Positions 39,101-48,027 of a stretch of 64,000 nt of DNA are shown here, one piece after another (positions within the stretch are counted from its first letter, which is position 1; every line of letters begins with the position of its first letter). The DNA is from Aquisediminimonas sp031376385 (GTDB lineage: Bacteria; Pseudomonadota; Alphaproteobacteria; Sphingomonadales; Sphingomonadaceae), in contig JANMDQ010000003.1 in the NCBI GenBank assembly GCA_031376385.1, forward strand, positions 1 to 64,000, given 5' to 3'. A program made the position numbers and the translations under genes. Below the pieces are notes generated by a model, which saw only the letters and a program-made list of their open reading frames with translations, was not told where the DNA came from and ran no database searches.

Positions 39101-40563
39101 TGGAGAAGATTCTCGTCATTGATGAAGGCACGACATCAACGCGGGCGATGCTTTTCGCCGCGAATGGGCGTTTGATCGACAGCGCCCAGGAATCGCTGAC
39201 GCAGCATTATCCCGCCCCAGGCCTGGTCGAGCATGATGCGGCGGAGATTTGGACAAAGACACTAACCTGCACGCGGACGATGGTGACCAAAGCAGGTGGC
39301 GCGGACCAAATCGCGGCCATTGGCATTACCAATCAACGCGAAACTATTGTGTTTTGGGATAAGCGAACCGGAGAGCCGCTGGCCCCCGCCATCGTCTGGC
39401 AGGACCGCCGCACTGCAGAAGACTGCGCGGCGCTGAAAGCTGATGGGCATGAGGCCATGGTCCAGGCCAAGACAGGACTGTTGCTAGATCCTTATTTTTC
39501 GGGGAGCAAAATTGGGTGGGCTTTGAAACACTGGCCTCAGTTGCAGGCGGCGAGTGGTCATCTGGCGGTGGGAACTGTGGAAAGCTACCTTGTTTACCGC
39601 CTTACAGGTGGAGCGCATGTGAGTGACGCAACCAATGCTTCGCGCACCGCCCTGATGGCTATTGGCAGTAGCGGTTGGGATGATGGCCTGCTCAGCCTGT
39701 TTGATGTGCCGCGCCGTATCCTGCCTGAAATCGTCGATTGTGCGGGCAACATCGGCACGACCTTGCCTGATCTATTCGGGGGGCCAATCAAAATTACTGG
39801 CATGGCAGGTGACCAACAGGCCGCCACGATGGGGCAGGCCTGCCTTGAACCGGGCCAGACAAAGGCGACGTTTGGAACGGGAGCCTTTATCCTCACCCAA
39901 ACCGGGCGCAGGCTGCCACAGTCTCAAAACAAACTGCTGGCTACTGTTGCTTGGCAGTTGGGGGGGGAGCGGCACTATGCGTTAGAAGGCTCAGTCTTCG
40001 TGGCGGGTAGCCTCATTCAGTGGCTCCGCGATGATCTGGGCTTAATTGCTCAGGCGCCGGAAACAGAGCCGCTGGCACGCAGTGTGGACGACAATGGCGG
40101 CGTCTATATCGTCCCCGCACTTTCGGGCCTTGGCGCCCCCCATTGGCGGCCCGATGCGCGTGGCACGATTAGTGGGCTAAGTTTCTCCTCTAAAAAGGCG
40201 CATATCGCGCGCGCCGCCTTGGAAGCGATGGCCCATCAGGCAAGCGACCTGAAGACCGCTTACGCCGCAGACGGCAGCGATTGGCAGGAGTTGCGGATTG
40301 ACGGTGGCATGGTGGCCAATGACTGGATGGCACAGGATTTGGCCGACATGCTGAATATCACAGTGGAGCGGCCAGCGTTCATCGAAACGACCGCCCTTGG
40401 TGCCGCTATGCTCGCCGGCGTGGGGGCGGGGCTATATGGGTCGCTCAAGGAGGCGTCGGTCATGCGCGGCGAAATTGAGCAATTCGCGCCGATCATAGAA
40501 CCGGAGCTTCGGGCCAAGCGCCTTGAGGGCTGGGCCGCCGCAATGGCGCGCACTTTGGGTTGA
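39097..40563 (+). CDS. glpK: Glycerol kinase
   Basis: 488 aa FGGY-family kinase. DEGTTSTRAMLF is the phosphate-binding N-terminus, GITNQRETIVFWDKRTGEPLAPAIVWQDRRT is the GlpK-specific block, and GMAGDQQAATMGQ with KATFGTGAFIL lie at the ATP side. GALSGLGAPHWRPDARG-like sequence (LSGLGAPHW) also favours glycerol over other polyols. It makes glycerol-3-phosphate. Translational coupling (ATGA) to a sugar symporter is unusual for glpK, which normally sits with glpF or glpD. Confidence 0.92.
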   Translation: MMEKILVIDEGTTSTRAMLFAANGRLIDSAQESLTQHYPAPGLVEHDAAEIWTKTLTCTRTMVTKAGGADQIAAIGITNQRETIVFWDKRTGEPLAPAIVWQDRRTAEDCAALKADGHEAMVQAKTGLLLDPYFSGSKIGWALKHWPQLQAASGHLAVGTVESYLVYRLTGGAHVSDATNASRTALMAIGSSGWDDGLLSLFDVPRRILPEIVDCAGNIGTTLPDLFGGPIKITGMAGDQQAATMGQACLEPGQTKATFGTGAFILTQTGRRLPQSQNKLLATVAWQLGGERHYALEGSVFVAGSLIQWLRDDLGLIAQAPETEPLARSVDDNGGVYIVPALSGLGAPHWRPDARGTISGLSFSSKKAHIARAALEAMAHQASDLKTAYAADGSDWQELRIDGGMVANDWMAQDLADMLNITVERPAFIETTALGAAMLAGVGAGLYGSLKEASVMRGEIEQFAPIIEPELRAKRLEGWAAAMARTLG

Positions 40564-40630
40564 TTGACTTCTAGCTGCCTCTTAGTTATTTAGTATCGTA
40601 TGAAACTATATAAGTAAAAGGTCAGCCCTA

Positions 40631-41719
40631 ATGACAGACATATTCGAAAATCCGCTTGGTCTCGATGGATTTGAATTTATCGAATTCTGTGCGCCCGAAA
40701 AGGGTCTGTTAGAGCCGGTTTTCTCGTCGATGGGCTTCACTCGAATTGCACAGCATCGCTCGAAAGATGTGCATCTGTGGCGGCAGGGCGATATCAACCT
40801 GATCGCCAATTATGAGCCTGCAAGTCCAGCAGCCTATTTCGCGGCGGAACATGGCCCGTCGGCTTGTGGGATGGCGTTCCGTGTGCGCAGCGCAGCCAAG
40901 GCCTATGCCGAAGCTTTGGCGCGGGGGGCAGAGCCGGTGGAGACGAAGACTGGTCCCATGGAACTCCGCCTGCCCGCCATTCGCGGCATTGGCGGAGCGA
41001 TCATCTATTTGATTGATCGCTACGGCGATGCTCTTTCAATCTACGACATTGATTTTGACTATTTGCCAGGTGTGGACAGGCGTCCCGTTGGCGCGGGCTT
41101 CAAGATGATCGATCACTTGACCCACAATGTCTACGGCGGACGGATGGACCATTGGGCGAAGTTTTACGAACGTATCTTCAACTTTCGCGAAATTCGCTTT
41201 TTTGACATTAAGGGCGAATATACTGGCCTTACCAGCCGCGCGATGACTGCGCCTGATGGTCGCATCCGCATTCCCCTGAATGAAGAAGGCGCGAAGGGAG
41301 GCGGGCAAATCGACGAATTCCTCCGCGCCTATAACGGCGAAGGCATTCAGCATATTGCGTTCATCTGCGATGATTTGATTGGCTGCCTTGATACAATCAA
41401 AGCGTCTGGCGCGCTGCTCATGAAACCGCCGCCAGAGACTTATTATGAGGCCTTGGAGGAGCGGTTACCCGGCCACGGGGAACCTGTCGCGGACCTGCAA
41501 TCACGCGGCATCCTGCTTGATGGCTCAACCGAAAATAATGATCCGCGCCTCCTTCTTCAAATATTCGGCCAAGCTCAGGTCGGCCCGCTCTTCTTTGAAT
41601 TCATTCAGCGCAAGAAGGATGAAGGTTTTGGCAATGGCAATTTTACGGCCCTGTTCAAATCGATGGAAGAGGATCAGTTGCGGCGCGGCACTTTGAAAGT
41701 GGTGGAGCCTGCGCAGTGA
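40631..41719 (+). CDS. hpd: 4-Hydroxyphenylpyruvate dioxygenase
   Basis: 362 aa. It converts 4-hydroxyphenylpyruvate to homogentisate in tyrosine breakdown. There are two VOC-fold halves; the Fe(II) triad lies in the C-terminal half: DHLTHNVYGG, GEGIQHIAFICDD and LFFEFIQRKKDEGFGNGNF, all intact. The family C-terminal stretch NFTALFKSMEEDQ(L)RRGTL is present. AAAAGG lies upstream of the ATG. It overlaps the next VOC gene as GTGA. Downstream enzymes (HmgA, FahA) are not in the window. Confidence 0.96.
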   Translation: MTDIFENPLGLDGFEFIEFCAPEKGLLEPVFSSMGFTRIAQHRSKDVHLWRQGDINLIANYEPASPAAYFAAEHGPSACGMAFRVRSAAKAYAEALARGAEPVETKTGPMELRLPAIRGIGGAIIYLIDRYGDALSIYDIDFDYLPGVDRRPVGAGFKMIDHLTHNVYGGRMDHWAKFYERIFNFREIRFFDIKGEYTGLTSRAMTAPDGRIRIPLNEEGAKGGGQIDEFLRAYNGEGIQHIAFICDDLIGCLDTIKASGALLMKPPPETYYEALEERLPGHGEPVADLQSRGILLDGSTENNDPRLLLQIFGQAQVGPLFFEFIQRKKDEGFGNGNFTALFKSMEEDQLRRGTLKVVEPAQ

Positions 41720-42261
41720 CTGTGCCATTCTCCCTTTCCCGCATCCATCATGTCGCTTACCGGTGCAAGGACGCAAAGGAAACGGTGGAGTGGTATGCCC
41801 GCGTCATGGGCATGGCTTTTACTAGCGCATTTTCTGAGGATCACGTCCCCTCTACTGGAGCCTATGATCCCTATATGCATGTCTTCCTCGACTGCGGGGG
41901 CGGCAATGTACTGGCCTTCTTTGAATTGCCCGAACAGCCCGAAATGAGCCGTGATCCCAACACGCCCGAATGGGTGCAACACATTGCGTTTGAAGTGCCG
42001 AGTATGGATGCGCTGACAGCGGCCAAGGCGCATATCGAAGGGCAGGGGGTCGATGTCCTTGGCCCCACATTTCATGGCATTTTCCGTTCAATCTACTTCT
42101 TTGATCCTAATGGCCACCGCATGGAACTGGCGTGCAATATCGGCACGCCACAACAGCAAAACGAACTCACACGCGTCGCGCCATTGATGCTAGACGAATG
42201 GAGCCAGACGAAAAAAGCCCCACGTCATGCGGATTGGTTGCACAAAGATCCAGACGCCTAA
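41716..42261 (+). CDS. VOC-family (glyoxalase/dioxygenase fold) protein coupled to hpd
   Basis: 181 aa. RIHHVAYRCKDAKETVEWYARVMGM, EWVQHIAFEV and HRMELACN give the two His and the Glu expected of a metal-binding VOC enzyme, with a C-terminal extension of ~30 residues. GTGA overlap with hpd means co-translation, so its substrate is probably an aromatic or a related keto acid, but this is inference. Convergent with the carotenoid-cleavage-type oxygenase; the two stops overlap by four bases. Confidence 0.86.
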   Translation: MTVPFSLSRIHHVAYRCKDAKETVEWYARVMGMAFTSAFSEDHVPSTGAYDPYMHVFLDCGGGNVLAFFELPEQPEMSRDPNTPEWVQHIAFEVPSMDALTAAKAHIEGQGVDVLGPTFHGIFRSIYFFDPNGHRMELACNIGTPQQQNELTRVAPLMLDEWSQTKKAPRHADWLHKDPDA

Positions 42262-43697
42262 GCCGCAACCCAATTCCCGTGGAACCCTGAAGGGATCCGG
42301 TGTGGAATATGGACACGAGCAACGGGTTCGGCCGCAAAATTCGCCGCATCGAGGATCACCAGATCAGTGGTGTCTGCGGCTGTATCCACGACATAGCCCA
42401 TCATCCAGCCGTCATCCTCTGCACTTGCGCCTGATTTAGGAACGAACACAAATTCGCTTGGCACATGTCCCGCACCAAAATCATGCACAGCACGCGTCCC
42501 GGCCTCTAAATCATGCTTATATAACATATGCTGATTGGGGGCTGTGGCATCGAAACCGTCTGGCAGAGCAACGGTATAAGCGTAACGATAGGACTGCCCA
42601 AGCCGCGCTTCGTTAGGGCGGGGGAATTCCTGGCTGTCCGCATCGATGACTTTGCGTGCAACGGTCTTGCCTTTGGGATCAACTGTCCAGCGTTCAAAGG
42701 GCACGCGCGTGGAATCCGGCCCCTGCGTGCTGTCAGCAAACATGCTGTTGTGCGCACACACGTCGAGGATCACAGTCCCGTCTTCGCGTTCATAGCCATT
42801 GCAGGGATGGAACACATAAGCGGGGTCGACGTTGCACCAGATCACATCTTCATTGGTGCCATCACGGGGCAGCAAGCCCACCCGTGCCTGATGATCCGGG
42901 TTCCACGCATAAGGAAATGGATAGCCTTGGATCATCCGCTTCATCGAAAATGTGACTGGCAGATCGAGGATGATGACATAGCTTTTGGTGATCATGCAGT
43001 CATGGATCGACGGGCCATGTTCGACCTTGATCACTTCCTCACGCCGCACTTTGCCCTGGGCATCGACAACGACATGACGGATGCGGTCATGCTGGGTCGC
43101 GTCATAACAAATCGCATGCATTTCGCCAGTCAGCGGATCGAGATGCGGGTGAGCGGTAAAGCTCCCCTTGAGTGTCTCGCCAAAAGGATCATGCGCAATG
43201 GTGTTCAAATTCTCGTCAAAGCGAACGGGGTTTCCACCCGCTTCGACAAGTCCCCAAGTCTCCCCGGCATGACCGAGCACATTGGTGTTGACCATATCAG
43301 ACCGCGGATTGCGCTTGCCGGGGGCGGGTTCCTCGCCAAGGGCCGCGCTGACCGCGTTAGAACGGACCCAGCGATTGCGATACCAGGGCGCCTTGCCGCT
43401 TTGCAGGCGAACGCCGTGCACCATGCCGTCCCCTGTGAACCAGTGATAGCTGGCCGGGTTGGGTGGAGTGACTGGGTTGGGGCCAATGCGGATGTAGCGC
43501 CCATCAAGTTCGGTCGGGATCGTGCCGGTAACGGCCAGTGCCTGTAGCGTATGTTCGCCTGCCATCGGCGCGTGAACGCCAGACAGAAATGGATGCGGCT
43601 CAGCAGGTGCTTTTAGGCGGCTGTGATTATACCGCGCGAGTTTAACGACGCCTTTGGTTACGGTTTTGCGGATCAGGGTTTCGACGCTGCTGGTCAT
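42258..43697 (-). CDS. Carotenoid oxygenase family protein
   Basis: 479 aa seven-bladed beta-propeller with a non-haem Fe(II) bound by four His. Likely ligands are in FTAHPHLDPLTGEM, VEHGPSIHDCMIT, YVFHPCNGYE and the C-terminal GFHGNWV, and DGRYIRIGPNP near the N-terminus is a family mark. Relatives cleave carotenoids or stilbenes (lignostilbene dioxygenases of sphingomonads). Substrate choice cannot be read here. The start ATG 43697 follows AAGGATG; the longer frame runs into the divergent tetR gene. Confidence 0.93.
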   Translation of the reverse strand: MTSSVETLIRKTVTKGVVKLARYNHSRLKAPAEPHPFLSGVHAPMAGEHTLQALAVTGTIPTELDGRYIRIGPNPVTPPNPASYHWFTGDGMVHGVRLQSGKAPWYRNRWVRSNAVSAALGEEPAPGKRNPRSDMVNTNVLGHAGETWGLVEAGGNPVRFDENLNTIAHDPFGETLKGSFTAHPHLDPLTGEMHAICYDATQHDRIRHVVVDAQGKVRREEVIKVEHGPSIHDCMITKSYVIILDLPVTFSMKRMIQGYPFPYAWNPDHQARVGLLPRDGTNEDVIWCNVDPAYVFHPCNGYEREDGTVILDVCAHNSMFADSTQGPDSTRVPFERWTVDPKGKTVARKVIDADSQEFPRPNEARLGQSYRYAYTVALPDGFDATAPNQHMLYKHDLEAGTRAVHDFGAGHVPSEFVFVPKSGASAEDDGWMMGYVVDTAADTTDLVILDAANFAAEPVARVHIPHRIPSGFHGNWVAA

Positions 43698-43749
43698 GGG
43701 ACATCCTTTTTTTTCTAGAATTGGCTTTTGCTTGCACTGCGATTCGAAT

Positions 43750-43768
43750 ATGTTTACGGCGATAACAT
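43750..43768. promoter_or_regulatory. Palindromic operator at the tetR start
   Basis: TGTT..CG and CG..AACA are exact inverted arms around a central G (TGTTTACGGCGATAACA at 43751-43767), extended by A/T at both outer ends. It lies in the 69-base gap between the divergent oxygenase and tetR genes and touches the tetR ATG, so the TetR protein could repress both. Confidence 0.55.
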
Positions 43769-44363
43769 GAGCGACAAAGATAACAGTGTCAACATCAAAG
43801 GTGATGAGCGATCCTATCATCACGGCGGATTAAGGGAAGCCGCCGTGAACGAGGGCATGCGTCTGCTTCAAGTCGCGTCTGTTGAGGATTTGAGCCTGCG
43901 AGCCATTGCGCGCAATGTCGGTGTCAGCGCGACGGCGCTCTATCGCCATTTTCCCGACAAACAGGCGCTGCTTCAGGCGTTGGCGCAGCAAGGGCTGTAT
44001 AAGCTTGGGGCGGACCAGCGGTCGGCAATTCATGTGGCAGGTGGCGGCGTTGATAGTTTCGCAGCGGCCGGCCGCACCTATGTGCGCTTTGCTTTGGCCC
44101 ATCCGGCTCTGTTCCGTTTGGTCATGTCATGCCAGTTTGAAGGCGTTCAAAGCGCAGATGAAACTAACGCCATGGCCCTGCTGCGAAACTGCGTGGCCGA
44201 TGTCTATGCGGGAAGCAGCGAAACCGAACAACGCATCGCCGTGCTGCGCGCCTGGGGCATGGTCCACGGGCTGGCGATGCTGATGCTCGACGGCCATCTG
44301 CCTCCCGACGAAGCAATTATCGAAGGCGTGATCCACCCGAGCTATGTGCGCGGAGTAGCGTAG
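43767..44363 (+). CDS. TetR-family transcriptional repressor
   Basis: 198 aa. The N-terminal HTH is LRAIARNVGVSATALYRHFPDKQALLQAL (residues ~40-68), followed by a WHG-type C-terminal domain (RFALAHPALFRLVM, WGMVHGLAMLMLDG). The YHHGGLREAAVNEG lead-in is typical. It is divergent from the carotenoid oxygenase gene, which is probably its target. I start at ATG 43767; the longer frame overlaps the oxygenase promoter. Confidence 0.9.
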   Translation: MSDKDNSVNIKGDERSYHHGGLREAAVNEGMRLLQVASVEDLSLRAIARNVGVSATALYRHFPDKQALLQALAQQGLYKLGADQRSAIHVAGGGVDSFAAAGRTYVRFALAHPALFRLVMSCQFEGVQSADETNAMALLRNCVADVYAGSSETEQRIAVLRAWGMVHGLAMLMLDGHLPPDEAIIEGVIHPSYVRGVA

Positions 44364-45005
44364 GGGGCAACGGCGCAGCGTTCCTCGATCAGCGTCTTCA
44401 AATCTGGAAGTAGAGGAAGTCGAGACCATATAAGCCCCTTTCATGTCTCCGCGCGAAGGTCAGGCACAAAATCCCCATGCGCCGTAAGGCGGGAAAATCA
44501 TTCACGATTTGCCGTGCGGGGCGACAAGGTTTCAAAGATCAGTTCGAACATTAGGAGAACAAATTCACTTTGTCAATACTAACGAAGCGCGTTCACTTGC
44601 TGTTGCAGGGTATATGCTCTCGCAATTCCAAAGTTGACACATGGTTGACACCTAAACGCAGTTTTGGTGAACGGCTTCTCATCACTTGGTTCAGTCGCCG
44701 GCTGGTTACAAGATAACGAGTCGTTGTAACGGCAGGCGACGCTGGAAGAAGCATTGGTGAATCATGTGGCGGGTCAAAGTTCATTCAAACACCGCACCAA
44801 AAAAATTCCTACTTTGCAAGAACATTATTGGAACATTAAAACGCCGGAGCTGCATGGAGAATTCTCCACTGCCAGTAATTGGATGCCATCCCCCGTGCCA
44901 CGCCAGGTCGAATTCTATTTTGTCATAGGGATCGTTCCTGATTGTGATAAGGCATCGCCAACCCCAACAGGGGTGCGTTGGCAGTTTCGGTAGCAAGGAA
45001 TGAAA
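44364..45005. other. Intergenic region of ~640 bases with no convincing gene
   Basis: Only short open frames occur, without start signals or recognisable products. Visible features are two direct copies of TTGACAC (44634-44640 and 44645-44651), a perfect TGGAGAATTCTCCA palindrome near 44860, and a stretch at 44808-44870 that resembles one at 48236-48292. The promoter of the GreA-like gene must be at the right end. Confidence 0.5.
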
Positions 45006-45488
45006 GTGAGCGTAGCGTTCAGGCGTGATTGCGACGAAGAGCATAAGGAGCCCCGCTTCGAATTGCCGATCCCAATTGGTCCCAATTTGGTGACGCTACG
45101 CGGATTGGGGCAAATTGAGGCTCAAGTGGCTCGGTGCGAAGCGCGGGTGACGGAGGAAACGGACGAACTTACCCTCAACGACGCAAAACGTGATTTGCGC
45201 TATTGGCACACGCGCCTCGCCACTGCGCAAATCGCTCCGTTGCCGCCGTCGGATCAGGTGGCATTTGGATCGCGTGTTACGTTCCAGATGAACGGTGCGG
45301 TCCGCGTAGTCACCATTGTCGGGCATGATGAAGCTGACCCCAAAAATGGCTATATTGCATTTTCAGCACCTCTGGCGCGGGCGTTGATGGGAACAGTTGT
45401 CGGTGACATGGCCGACTTTGCTGGGCAGCAAGACTCAATCGAGCTTCTTGATGTTAGCCTTTGTGGCGCACGAGACAAAGTGCAGTGA
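45006..45488 (+). CDS. GreA/GreB-family protein
   Basis: 160 aa. The start MSVAFRRDCDEEHKEPRFELPIPIGPNLVT and an N-terminal coiled-coil stretch (IEAQVARCEARVTEETDELTLNDAKRDLRYW) precede a C-terminal FKBP-like GreA/GreB domain (VAFGSRVTFQ...GYIAFSAPLARALMGTVVGD). It should bind RNA polymerase near the secondary channel, but the coiled-coil tip lacks the classical GreA acidic pair in an obvious place, so cleavage activity is uncertain. I chose GTG 45006, five bases after AAGGAA. Confidence 0.85.
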   Translation: MSVAFRRDCDEEHKEPRFELPIPIGPNLVTLRGLGQIEAQVARCEARVTEETDELTLNDAKRDLRYWHTRLATAQIAPLPPSDQVAFGSRVTFQMNGAVRVVTIVGHDEADPKNGYIAFSAPLARALMGTVVGDMADFAGQQDSIELLDVSLCGARDKVQ

Positions 45489-45510
45489 TTTTTTGTTGGA
45501 ACGAGGAAGA

Positions 45511-45587
<77 letters not shown>

Positions 45588-45649
45588 TTATTACATGCGC
45601 TTAGCAAGGGTAGGGCGGGCTTTCCAGCCTTAAATCAATTGAGCCTGAA

Positions 45650-46441
45650 TCAGGTTTTGGGCGGCCAAGGCAGGAATGACGATGTCTTGGCGATATAATC
45701 CGCATAGCCGGGCCGCGTTTTGGCAAGGCCGCGTTCCAGCAGGGGCACGCCGCTCCATTTGACCAGCAGGAATGTGATGAGCATCGGACCAGGTATTGAC
45801 CAAAGCCCAAGCGTCGTTTCCGCCGCGACCAGATAAATGCCCCACCACGTGCAGCAATCACCGAAATAATTGGGATGGCGGGTGTACCGCCACAGGCCAG
45901 TGCCCAGAACTTTGCCTTTGTCGGCGGGGTTGGCTTTGAAGGCTTTCAACTGCGCGTCGCCAATGGTTTCGAACCCGATGCCAGTTATCGCGACCGCAAC
46001 GCCAATCCATGTCAGCAGCCCGAGCGGTGACGGATCAGGCGAGATTTGGCCCAATTGCGCAGGGAGGCAGACGATGAAGAGAAGCGGCGCTTGCAACAGG
46101 AAGACTTGCAGCAGCGAAGCCTTCGCAAAGCTCCAGCCCTTTTTGTCCATAAGGCTGCCGATCATGCGTTTATAGCGAGGATCGATGCCGTCACGCCGCC
46201 AACGGGTGTAAAGGTGGATCGACAGGCGCAAGCCCCAGATGGTGGTCAAGCCAAGGATGATGGCTTTGCGCACGGGGTTGCCTTCGCTGGTCTGCAACCA
46301 CGTCAGTCCTGCCATGATGACCATGCCAAAGGCCCAGAACGCGTCAATAAAGCTTGCGTCCTTGATCTGGACTGAAATGAGCCAGAGCAGGATGATGATC
46401 GCAAAAAGTGCAACAAAATTGAGCGCCAGAATATCGATCAT
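45650..46441 (-). CDS. DUF1295/steroid 5-alpha-reductase-like membrane protein
   Basis: 263 aa, six or seven transmembrane helices. The C-terminal GTGLWRYTRHPNYFGDCCTWWGIYL is the NADPH/SAM-binding signature shared by DUF1295, isoprenylcysteine methyltransferases and steroid 5-alpha-reductases, and PGYADYIAKTSSFLPWPPK is the usual end. It probably reduces or methylates a lipid-like substrate in the inner membrane, substrate unknown. GGGAG precedes the ATG. gcrA lies just upstream on the same strand (gap 24 bases). Confidence 0.88.
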   Translation of the reverse strand: MIDILALNFVALFAIIILLWLISVQIKDASFIDAFWAFGMVIMAGLTWLQTSEGNPVRKAIILGLTTIWGLRLSIHLYTRWRRDGIDPRYKRMIGSLMDKKGWSFAKASLLQVFLLQAPLLFIVCLPAQLGQISPDPSPLGLLTWIGVAVAITGIGFETIGDAQLKAFKANPADKGKVLGTGLWRYTRHPNYFGDCCTWWGIYLVAAETTLGLWSIPGPMLITFLLVKWSGVPLLERGLAKTRPGYADYIAKTSSFLPWPPKT

Positions 46442-46465
46442 GTTGTCGCTCCCCCCGAACCCATA

Positions 46466-47125
46466 TTACCGAACGCGGGGCCCGCCGAAGGGGAGGGGTG
46501 GCGGAGGCCGACGGTCGCGGCGCGGCATTTGCGCTTGGAACGCTTGGCCGCAGTGACCGACGCAATAGGGGAACCCGGGGTTCACTGCGACGCCGCAAAA
46601 GTGGAAATCTGGCTCACCGGGGTGACCAATCGGCCATTTACAAACCTTTTCGCTGAGATCGAGCAGGCTGGTTTTGCCCGAAATTTCTGCACTTGGCTTT
46701 GCCGGAACCAACCGGCGTGGAGGCGCGGGCGTGGACGGCGGTGCCTGTTCACCGGGGGACTGACGGACGAAACCGCCGGGGCCAATTGACCGGAATCCAG
46801 CGCCACCTGCGGCTTGCGGGCGCGGCGGCATCGGGATCGGCGCGTTAACAGGCCCTGTTGGGCGCGGCGGCGGCGGCGCTGCAGCGACTGGCACAGGCGT
46901 CGGGCGCGATTTTGGCAGCGCAATCTTACGCGGCTCTGCCTTAAGTGCAGGCGCTGCGTCATTGGCCTTTACCGGCGATGGGCGCGATTGCAGGTCAAGG
47001 CGGTGAGCCTTTCCAATCACAGCGTTGCGGCTGACGCCCCCTAAATCTTCGGCAATTTGGCTTGCCGTCATGCCTTTGGTCCAAAGCTCCCGCAGGCGCT
47101 CAATCCGTTCATCCGTCCAGGACAT
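46466..47125 (-). CDS. gcrA: GcrA cell-cycle regulator
   Basis: 219 aa. The N-terminus MSWTDERIERLRELWTKGMT, followed by SQIAEDLGG and SRNAVIGKAHRL, is the DNA-binding domain of GcrA. A proline-rich linker (~residues 55-145) and the C-terminal sigma70-binding domain with CKWPIGHPGEPDFHFCG and YCVGHCG follow. In Caulobacter GcrA recruits sigma70-RNA polymerase to CcrM-methylated GANTC promoters. This is a marker of alphaproteobacteria. Intact and of normal size. Confidence 0.96.
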   Translation of the reverse strand: MSWTDERIERLRELWTKGMTASQIAEDLGGVSRNAVIGKAHRLDLQSRPSPVKANDAAPALKAEPRKIALPKSRPTPVPVAAAPPPPRPTGPVNAPIPMPPRPQAAGGAGFRSIGPGGFVRQSPGEQAPPSTPAPPRRLVPAKPSAEISGKTSLLDLSEKVCKWPIGHPGEPDFHFCGVAVNPGFPYCVGHCGQAFQAQMPRRDRRPPPPLPFGGPRVR

Positions 47126-47199
47126 TCCTGTTCCTTGTCTTAGTGTCGCGTTTTAATGCAGCTTGCTGTTCCGTCCGCGCGTCGATAGGCGAAGACGCG

Positions 47200-48027
47200 A
47201 TGAACAGCGAGTCCAAAAATCATTTCGCCAATCCCCCCGGCGTGGCCGTTATCAAGTCGATCAACTGGGGAGGACTGCAAGCTCTCTATGTGAAGGAGGT
47301 GAGGCGCTTTTTCAAGGTGCACACCCAAACCATTTGGGCTCCCGCCCTTACAACTCTGCTTTATTTGATCATTTTCACCGTTTCCATCGGCGCAAGCGGC
47401 AAAATGATGCTGGGCGTGCCGTTCGCTGATTTCCTGGCGCCGGGCTTGATCGCGATGGGAATGATCCAGAATGCGTTTGCGAATTCCAGCTTTTCGTTGC
47501 TGGTCGGCAAGATTCAGGGGACGATCATCGATTATCTGATGCCGCCGCTGTCGAGCATGGAAGTGTTGGTCGCTCTCACCGGTGCAGCCGTTACTCGGGC
47601 GTTTCTGGTTGGCGGGGCGATCTGGCTGGCGATGCTGCTGTGGCCGGGCATTCATATCATGCCTAAGCATTTGTGGGCAGTGCTGGTGTTTGGCTTGCTC
47701 GGCTCAATGATGCTGGCGCTTATCGGGGTGCTAACGTCAATCTGGGCGGAAAAGTTTGATCATGCGGCAGCCATCGGCAATTTCGTTGTCGCCCCGCTCG
47801 CGCTGCTGTCTGGCACATTCTACTCGGTCGATAAGCTCGCGCCCGTGTTCGCGGCAATCAGCCATGCCAACCCGTTCCACTATGCGATTTCGGGGTTCCG
47901 ATACGGGTTTATCGGGGCGGCAGATATTCCGCTAGGCTTTGGCGTGGCCTTTTTGGTGGCGCTCAATTTTGCGCTGGGGCTGACTTGCTATTTGCTGCTG
48001 CGTAGCGGGTGGAAGTTGAAGAATTAG
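47200..48027 (+). CDS. ABC-2 type transport permease
   Basis: 275 aa with six membrane helices and an ABC-2 signature at the C-terminal side (LLSGTFYSVDKLAPVFAAISHANPFHYAISGFRYGF). Similar proteins (YadH/NodJ type) export lipids or polysaccharides. The ATPase partner is not adjacent: gcrA lies upstream and there is an empty region downstream, so it must be encoded elsewhere. ATG 47200 chosen because the longer frame overlaps gcrA. Confidence 0.88.
   Translation: MNSESKNHFANPPGVAVIKSINWGGLQALYVKEVRRFFKVHTQTIWAPALTTLLYLIIFTVSIGASGKMMLGVPFADFLAPGLIAMGMIQNAFANSSFSLLVGKIQGTIIDYLMPPLSSMEVLVALTGAAVTRAFLVGGAIWLAMLLWPGIHIMPKHLWAVLVFGLLGSMMLALIGVLTSIWAEKFDHAAAIGNFVVAPLALLSGTFYSVDKLAPVFAAISHANPFHYAISGFRYGFIGAADIPLGFGVAFLVALNFALGLTCYLLLRSGWKLKN

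Noticed and set aside
44634..44651. Tandem TTGACAC as a -35 box or regulator site
   Set aside because: No convincing -10 box at the right distance on either strand and no gene follows closely.
44754..44993. 79-codon ORF in the gap before the GreA-like gene
   Set aside because: No ribosome binding site, no recognisable product, and it overlaps a stretch that looks like a repeat shared with 48236.
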